57,710 bases of DNA from Candidatus Muiribacterium halophilum (GTDB taxonomy: Bacteria > Muiribacteriota > Muiribacteriia > Muiribacteriales > Muiribacteriaceae), in assembly GCA_023228995.1 (NCBI GenBank), contig JALOAD010000020.1:1-57710 (forward strand). Reading direction: 5' to 3'. Shown piece by piece: positions 53,757-57,710 of this stretch (the first letter of the stretch is position 1; every line of letters starts with the position of its first letter). Made by a program: the position numbers and the translations under genes. The notes below the pieces were generated by a model. It was given only the letters and a program-made list of their open reading frames with translations, was not told the origin of the DNA and made no database searches.

Positions 53757-55133
53757 TTACAAAGTATCAAATTCTTGTTTGAATTTTTGGCTATCTATTC
53801 CTACTTTGTTTTTTAGTAATTGTATTAATTTGTATTCTTCTTTTAGTATGAATTCTACGAGGGATAAATGGGAATTGAAGGTTTGGGAGATTTTTGAGTA
53901 TAATTCTTCTTGTGATAGGATTTGTAGTTGTTTTATTATATTATTTCTGAGGTTTATATAGCTTGAATCTGCTTCTGGTAATCTTTGTGCTAAGGATATG
54001 TTAATTTGTGCGATTAATCCTGGGTCTTCATTGATTTTTTGTGTTAGTTGAGAACCTTCTATTATTACTATTTGTGTATATGTTATTGCTTTTAATGTTG
54101 CTGTTCTTTTTTGATATTGGCCTGTTTTGAAAGATGTTAGAACTGCTATTTCTCCTATTACTGAGCCTCTTGCTGATATTGTTGCAACTCTATGATTTCC
54201 TACATAAACTCCTATTCTTCCTGCTACTAATATGTAAATTTCTTTGCCGATATCTCCTTCATTGCATATTATTTGTTCTTTTTCATATTCTTTTATATCT
54301 TTTGAAATAAAATATACTGTTTCATCTTTTTCGGTATTATTTTCTTCTATTGTATTTAATGTGTTTTTACGAAAAATTTTGGTTGCATAGTTATAATGTT
54401 CATGTGATTTTAAAAAATCTAATAGTTTTCCAATCCATATTTCATTGGAATTTTCAGCAAAAACTTTGCTTAGACTTAAAACTAGGCTATAAAATGCTTT
54501 TGCATTGTAATCAATTGTTTTTTCTAATTTTTGGGTGAAATTTGATAATGTTCTTATCTTTTCATCAGTTTCTTTTAATCTTAATGCCATTGTTTCTGCT
54601 ATGCTAATTCCTAATTCAGGATGTTTTTTCATTGAATAAACGAAAGAATTTTTTTCTACTGGTATCATTAAAACTTCTGAGGGTGTTACTGCTTTTATTG
54701 AAGCTGTCCTCTTTACTCCAAGAATTGCTCCGATTTCTCCAAAGTTTATATTATATCCTACAATTTCTGCTATTTTCCTTTTTTTAATTTTCTTTTTTCC
54801 TGTTAATTTATCTTCAATTTCTTCATTTACTAATACATCAAGAAATCCATCTTTTAATATATATATGAATTCGCTTTCATCTCCTTGACGACAAACATAT
54901 TCACCTATTTTGAATTTAACTGTTTTAACTGTTTTTTCAGGAATTATTTCAGCAGTTTTTTCTTCTTCTTCACTACTTTCTATATATACTGAAACTACTC
55001 CAAATTCTCTTAATTTTGTTATGAGCTTTTTGGTTATTACACTTCCTGACTTAACTAAAATATTCCTAGCACTCATTACATTTGCTGCAAGAATATCGCC
55101 AGGCTTTAATCCTTCTATTATAATTTCTTTCAC
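53757..55133 (-). CDS. protein with two cyclic-nucleotide-binding domains
   Basis: A 458-aa protein. Residues 1-55 (GLKPGDILAANVMSARNILVKSGSVITKKLITKLREFGVVSVYI is spread over this part) resemble the small N-terminal domain often found before HD-GYP domains (DUF3391-like). Two cNMP-binding (CRP-type) beta barrels follow, about 72-190 (YVCRQGDESEFIYILKDG; FGEIGAIL) and 275-385 (IICNEGDIGKEIYILVAG; IGEIAVL), joined by a helical segment. The phosphate-binding Arg is present as KRTASIKA and KRTATLKA. The C-terminal 70 residues are helical with no helix-turn-helix I can identify. It probably senses a cyclic nucleotide and acts on a partner. GTG start, with GGAGG upstream. Confidence 0.85.
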   Translation of the reverse strand: MKEIIIEGLKPGDILAANVMSARNILVKSGSVITKKLITKLREFGVVSVYIESSEEEEKTAEIIPEKTVKTVKFKIGEYVCRQGDESEFIYILKDGFLDVLVNEEIEDKLTGKKKIKKRKIAEIVGYNINFGEIGAILGVKRTASIKAVTPSEVLMIPVEKNSFVYSMKKHPELGISIAETMALRLKETDEKIRTLSNFTQKLEKTIDYNAKAFYSLVLSLSKVFAENSNEIWIGKLLDFLKSHEHYNYATKIFRKNTLNTIEENNTEKDETVYFISKDIKEYEKEQIICNEGDIGKEIYILVAGRIGVYVGNHRVATISARGSVIGEIAVLTSFKTGQYQKRTATLKAITYTQIVIIEGSQLTQKINEDPGLIAQINISLAQRLPEADSSYINLRNNIIKQLQILSQEELYSKISQTFNSHLSLVEFILKEEYKLIQLLKNKVGIDSQKFKQEFDTL

Positions 55134-55200
55134 ATAATCCTCCGATAGGTATTATACTATAATTAAAAGTTATTGTGAAGTTGTTATAAAGGATAAAATT

Positions 55201-55560
55201 ATGAATATTCAAATTATAAATGAAGACAATATTGCAAAATTCGCAGTTATAAACTGGAACGATTTTATAAATCTTGCAGAAATTCTTAAAAAAAATTCAG
55301 ATATTGATCTTTTAAAAGATTTTGAAATTGACAATTCTATTAAAAATAAAGATAATAGTTTTTTAAATCCTTTAAAAAAATTCCGTTTGGAAAATGACCT
55401 TTCTCAAAAAGAACTTGCAGAAATTCTTGAAGTTTCACAACCTTATATTGCTAAACTCGAAAAAAAACATTCGATTTCCAATAAAACTATGGAAAAAATA
55501 GAAAAAAGTGTTTCTAAAAATAGCTCTGTATTAAAGGGTATATTAAAAATATTTTCATAA
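55201..55560 (+). CDS. XRE-family helix-turn-helix protein
   Basis: A 119-aa protein. Residues 58-105 form a standard XRE/Cro helix-turn-helix (LENDLSQKELAEILEVSQPYIAKLEK). The N-terminal half (IIKF-like strand, then WNDFINLAEILKKNSDIDLL) is acidic and resembles the N part of some antitoxins. No toxin-sized partner lies next to it, so a toxin-antitoxin role is not supported. AAAGGA lies upstream of the ATG. It is divergent from the double cNMP protein with only 67 bp between starts, so it could regulate that gene. Confidence 0.85.
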   Translation: MNIQIINEDNIAKFAVINWNDFINLAEILKKNSDIDLLKDFEIDNSIKNKDNSFLNPLKKFRLENDLSQKELAEILEVSQPYIAKLEKKHSISNKTMEKIEKSVSKNSSVLKGILKIFS

Positions 55561-55678
55561 TCAAAATATTCACTATACATTTTGTTCCTTTCACTATCTT
55601 ACGAGGCTGTTGAAAATTTTGCCCTTTCATACTTTTTCATTAAGTCACCGGTTCTATTTTTTTTTGAAAAAATGGTGT

Positions 55679-55707
55679 TTGACTTTAAAATTATTATAGA
55701 GTAAGAT
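55679..55707 (+). promoter_or_regulatory. sigma-70 type promoter of the cold-shock gene, with long leader
   Basis: TTGACT, 17 bp, TAAGAT. The predicted start near 55714 gives an untranslated leader of about 110 nt before the ATG at 55824. Long 5' leaders that refold with temperature are characteristic of cspA-type genes. Upstream (55602-55620) is a fragment of the GGCTGTTGAA element. Confidence 0.6.
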
Positions 55708-55823
55708 GTTTTATAAGTTAAGAATCAAGGGTAATAGATATAAGCGAGAAAGGAATACCGTTCAATTGTATCCTCCCAAGATAAACTTAGCAACAAAAAT
55801 TAAAATTTCCTTATGGAGGAACA

Positions 55824-56021
55824 ATGAAAGGCACAGTAAAATGGTTTAACGACGCTAAAGGTTACGGATTTATTACAGGTGAAGATAACAAAGACGTTTT
55901 CGTTCATTTCAAATCAATACAGGGTGATGGTTTCAAATCATTATCTGAAAATCAGAAAGTATCTTTTGATGTTGAAAACGGACAGAAAGGCCTACAGGCT
56001 ATAAACGTTGTAGCTGAATAA
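55824..56021 (+). CDS. cspA: cold-shock protein (CspA family)
   Basis: A 65-aa single OB-fold protein with RNP1 KGYGFITG and RNP2 VFVHFKSI, of full family length. It binds single-stranded RNA/DNA and melts secondary structure. GGAGG lies 5 nt upstream of the ATG. G+C is visibly higher than in its neighbours, as expected for a highly expressed, conserved gene. It is monocistronic, with its own terminator. Confidence 0.96.
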   Translation: MKGTVKWFNDAKGYGFITGEDNKDVFVHFKSIQGDGFKSLSENQKVSFDVENGQKGLQAINVVAE

Positions 56022-56042
56022 TTTAATTTACTTCAGATATAG

Positions 56043-56073
56043 AAAAGCTGCTTTTTTAAGCAGCTTTTTTTTT
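56043..56073 (+). terminator. rho-independent terminator of cspA
   Basis: A perfect stem AAAAGCTGC / GCAGCTTTT with an 8-nt loop, followed by a run of nine T. Confidence 0.92.
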
Positions 56074-56207
56074 ATCCAATTTCCAAAAATCCAATAATAT
56101 TAAAGCATATAAATAGATTAATTTTTTGTAACTTATCATTTAAAAATCTGTATAACTTGTATATGGCATATTGCTTATTTAAAATTTTTATTAATAAAGG
56201 ATAATTA

Positions 56208-57038
56208 ATGAAAGAACTATTATATAAATTTAAAGAAAAACTTTTTCAAAACAATAATATTATTATACAAAACACTTCTATAAAAAAATTTGTTATACAT
56301 AATGATTGGATTATTCTTTTTTCTGATAACAAATTCTGTTCTTTTCTTCTTGTTTTTGATAAAACTAAACATAGTATATTATCTCAAGCATTAAATAGGT
56401 TCATTGGTAAAAAATTATCACGATGTTTTGAAATTGCTCATACTTACAGCGATGAAATATCTCAAATACTATATGTTAGTCTTATTAATCTTATTTCTTC
56501 ATATTTTAATCAAAATTCTGAATTAAACAAAAGAAATGTGAATTATTCTATTGGTAAAACTAATATTACAGATTATATTGATACTAATTCAAAAGTACTT
56601 ATTATTGGATTTGGTGGAATTGCAAAAACAATGGCTAAAACTGGTTGTTATTTATATATAACTGATATGCGACCTGAAAGTGAATTTACCCAAAAAATTA
56701 AAGATTTAAAACTTATTAATAAAAATATCGAGTTTGTTCCTTATGAAAATCAATTAGAATATATCAAAAAATGCTCACATTTTGTAATAACTGGTTCAAT
56801 ATTGACTAATTCAGGTTTAAAAACAATTCTTGATAATGCTGGTCAAAATACTTTTAAAATGATGTATGGTCCAAGTGCTTCACTTATGCCTGAATTGCTT
56901 TTTGATATTGGTATTAACGCTATTCTTACTTATAGAATAAATGATATAATGACTTTTGAAAATGAATTAAATAATTCAGATTTAGATATTGAAAGAATTC
57001 TGAAAAATTCTCAAGAAAAAATAACATATATAAAATAG
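56208..57038 (+). CDS. DUF364 (putative heavy-metal chelation) protein
   Basis: A 276-aa protein. The N-terminal 100 residues look like a DUF4213-type domain. The C-terminal part has a Rossmann-like core with VLIIGFGGIAKTMAKTG near 130 and the DUF364 hallmarks VITGSILTNSGLKTILDNA and MMYGPSASLMPELLFDIGINAI. Family members are proposed to chelate metals and are often near molybdenum or iron transport genes; none is visible here. The catalytic or binding role is not established. AAAGGA precedes the ATG at 56208. Confidence 0.8.
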   Translation: MKELLYKFKEKLFQNNNIIIQNTSIKKFVIHNDWIILFSDNKFCSFLLVFDKTKHSILSQALNRFIGKKLSRCFEIAHTYSDEISQILYVSLINLISSYFNQNSELNKRNVNYSIGKTNITDYIDTNSKVLIIGFGGIAKTMAKTGCYLYITDMRPESEFTQKIKDLKLINKNIEFVPYENQLEYIKKCSHFVITGSILTNSGLKTILDNAGQNTFKMMYGPSASLMPELLFDIGINAILTYRINDIMTFENELNNSDLDIERILKNSQEKITYIK

Positions 57039-57142
57039 TAATTAAAAATTCTATAAATTTACGAATAGTGAATTGATTTTTCTGATTAAATAAACAAAAA
57101 TCTATATAATATCGTCTCAAAGTAAATTACATATAAAAAAAT

Positions 57143-57200
57143 GTCATCTTGGTATGTTTCTGAGAATCTGTCATCCCGGTATGATTCTGAGCCGGGATCT
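57143..57200. repeat. REP-type hairpin repeats, one full and one degenerate unit
   Basis: GTCATCTTGGTATGTTTCTG is a worn unit, followed by a full TCATCCCGGTATGATTCTGA...GCCGGGATCT unit (57171-57200). It leads into the long repeat at 57190. Confidence 0.85.
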
Positions 57201-57357
57201 CGCTTTTGATTTTTTTATCATTACATTAACGCAAAAAAATAATCATTCGGTACCATTCGATATTTTACATCCATATAAAATATCTCTTTACCTTCGTTCA
57301 CTTATAATACATCCGTATATTATATGCTTCGCAACGTTCACTCAAGTTACCGAGTAG
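57190..57357 (+). repeat. long REP-linked repeat, copy A (about 170 bp)
   Basis: After the REP hairpin runs a conserved block with AACGCAAAAAAATAATCATT, TACCATTCGATATTTTACAT, ATCTCTTTACCTTCGTTCAC and ATAATACATCCGTATATTAT. It is almost identical for about 120 bp to 57590-57710, matches 28848-28913 in part, and its right end resembles 2216-2245 (ATACGGATGTATT in inverse orientation). The frame at 57154-57357 only reads through the repeat. Confidence 0.85.
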
Positions 57358-57470
57358 ATTTTTTTTTGCTTTTGTTTATAGAAAATCCTTCATACTTTAT
57401 TTTAATTGAAAATTTTCTAACGAATTCTCGTTAAATCTGTTATTCCAACATGACTTTGTTTTTGTTACTA

Positions 57471-57487
57471 ATGTCACAAAGTGACAT
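57471..57487. repeat. GTCAC/GTGAC palindrome, copy 3
   Basis: ATGTCAC-AAA-GTGACAT, a perfect 7-3-7 palindrome with the same core as those at 26589-26618 and 26841-26874. A further half site GTCAC follows at 57488. Confidence 0.6.
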
Positions 57488-57568
57488 GTCACGCTTTATC
57501 TGTCACAGCTTCACAGTTTTTTCTTTTAATTAGACATCCAACATTCAACATTGCAAATTAAAAATCTG

Positions 57569-57710
57569 TCATCCCGGCATGATTCTGAGCCGGGATCTGT
57601 TTTTGATTTTTTTCATTACAATAACGCAAAAAAATAATCATTCGGTACCATTCGATATTTTACATCCATATAAAATATCTCTTTACCTTCGTTCACTTAT
57701 AATACATCCG
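57569..57710 (+). repeat. REP hairpin plus long REP-linked repeat, copy B (cut by window end)
   Basis: A full REP unit at 57569-57599, then near-identity with copy A from 57603 to the last base. Copies A and B are direct repeats about 400 bp apart, able to recombine. No gene is present from 57039 to the end of the window. Confidence 0.85.

Noticed and set aside
55201-55560. Toxin-antitoxin pair around the XRE gene
   Set aside because: No toxin-sized gene is adjacent on either side; only cspA and the cNMP protein flank it.
56163-56175. TGGCATATTGCTT as a second sigma-54 promoter before the DUF364 gene
   Set aside because: Spacing between GG and GC is 6 nt instead of 10, so it cannot be a -24/-12 element.

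Overview
The window is very AT-rich DNA (about a quarter to 30 percent G+C by eye), densely packed with genes, from a bacterium. It has lipoprotein and Sec signal peptides, a sigma-54 activator with a matching -24/-12 promoter, long Ig-domain surface proteins, WG-repeat proteins, a DUF1385 protein, an OPT transporter and a DUF4080 radical SAM enzyme. That mix suggests a diderm, probably anaerobic and poorly characterised lineage (an uncultivated low-GC phylum such as Muiribacteriota would fit). I see no rRNA, tRNA or other firm phylogenetic marker, so this placement is an inference.

Left end to about 12.2 kb: a complete type III-A CRISPR-Cas locus, all on the minus strand. Reading downstream the order is csm6-like CARF-HEPN nuclease, CARF-AAA+-HTH sigma-54 activator, cas6, csm1/cas10, csm2, csm3, csm4, csm5, a repeat-rich gap, cas1, cas2, leader, and a CRISPR array that runs off the window. 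Just upstream, on the same strand, is a small exported protein (12375-12842). It has the only convincing sigma-54 promoter I found between genes (12881-12897) and a palindrome at an enhancer-like distance. This is the most interesting point of the window. Cas10 should make cyclic oligoadenylate (cOA). The CARF-HEPN protein would answer by cutting RNA, and the CARF-sigma-54 activator would answer by switching on transcription from the neighbouring -24/-12 promoter. The cOA link is inferred; the gene architecture and promoter are visible.

12.9-35 kb: a 263-bp element with perfect 25-bp inverted ends, guaB, a large lipoprotein (paralogous to a frameshifted one at 43-45.5 kb), a 1330-aa membrane-anchored Ig-type protein, enolase, an EamA transporter, a small exported protein, a two-RRM protein with a 69-bp tandem-repeat tail, an OPT transporter, a YmdB-GAF-HD-GYP fusion overlapping a TrmN-type methyltransferase and a DUF1385 membrane protein, and a B12-binding radical SAM protein.

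35-57.7 kb: a degenerate hybrid histidine kinase with an intact receiver, an exported protein, an operon of RluB-type pseudouridine synthase / M16 protease / M24 peptidase, a MATE exporter, a WG-repeat protein, the frameshifted lipoprotein, a surface-glycan modification cluster (SGNH-TPR esterase, sugar amidotransferase, two tiny membrane proteins, half-length carbamoyltransferase), oligoendopeptidase F, a REP-associated transposase inside inverted repeats, a double cNMP-binding protein, an XRE regulator, a cold-shock protein with a long leader, a DUF364 protein, and dispersed repeats. At least four short repeat families (CCGGG REP hairpins, a ~146-bp GGCTGTTGAA-ended element, a ~170-bp REP-linked repeat, and GTCAC/GTGAC palindromes) fill most larger intergenic gaps.
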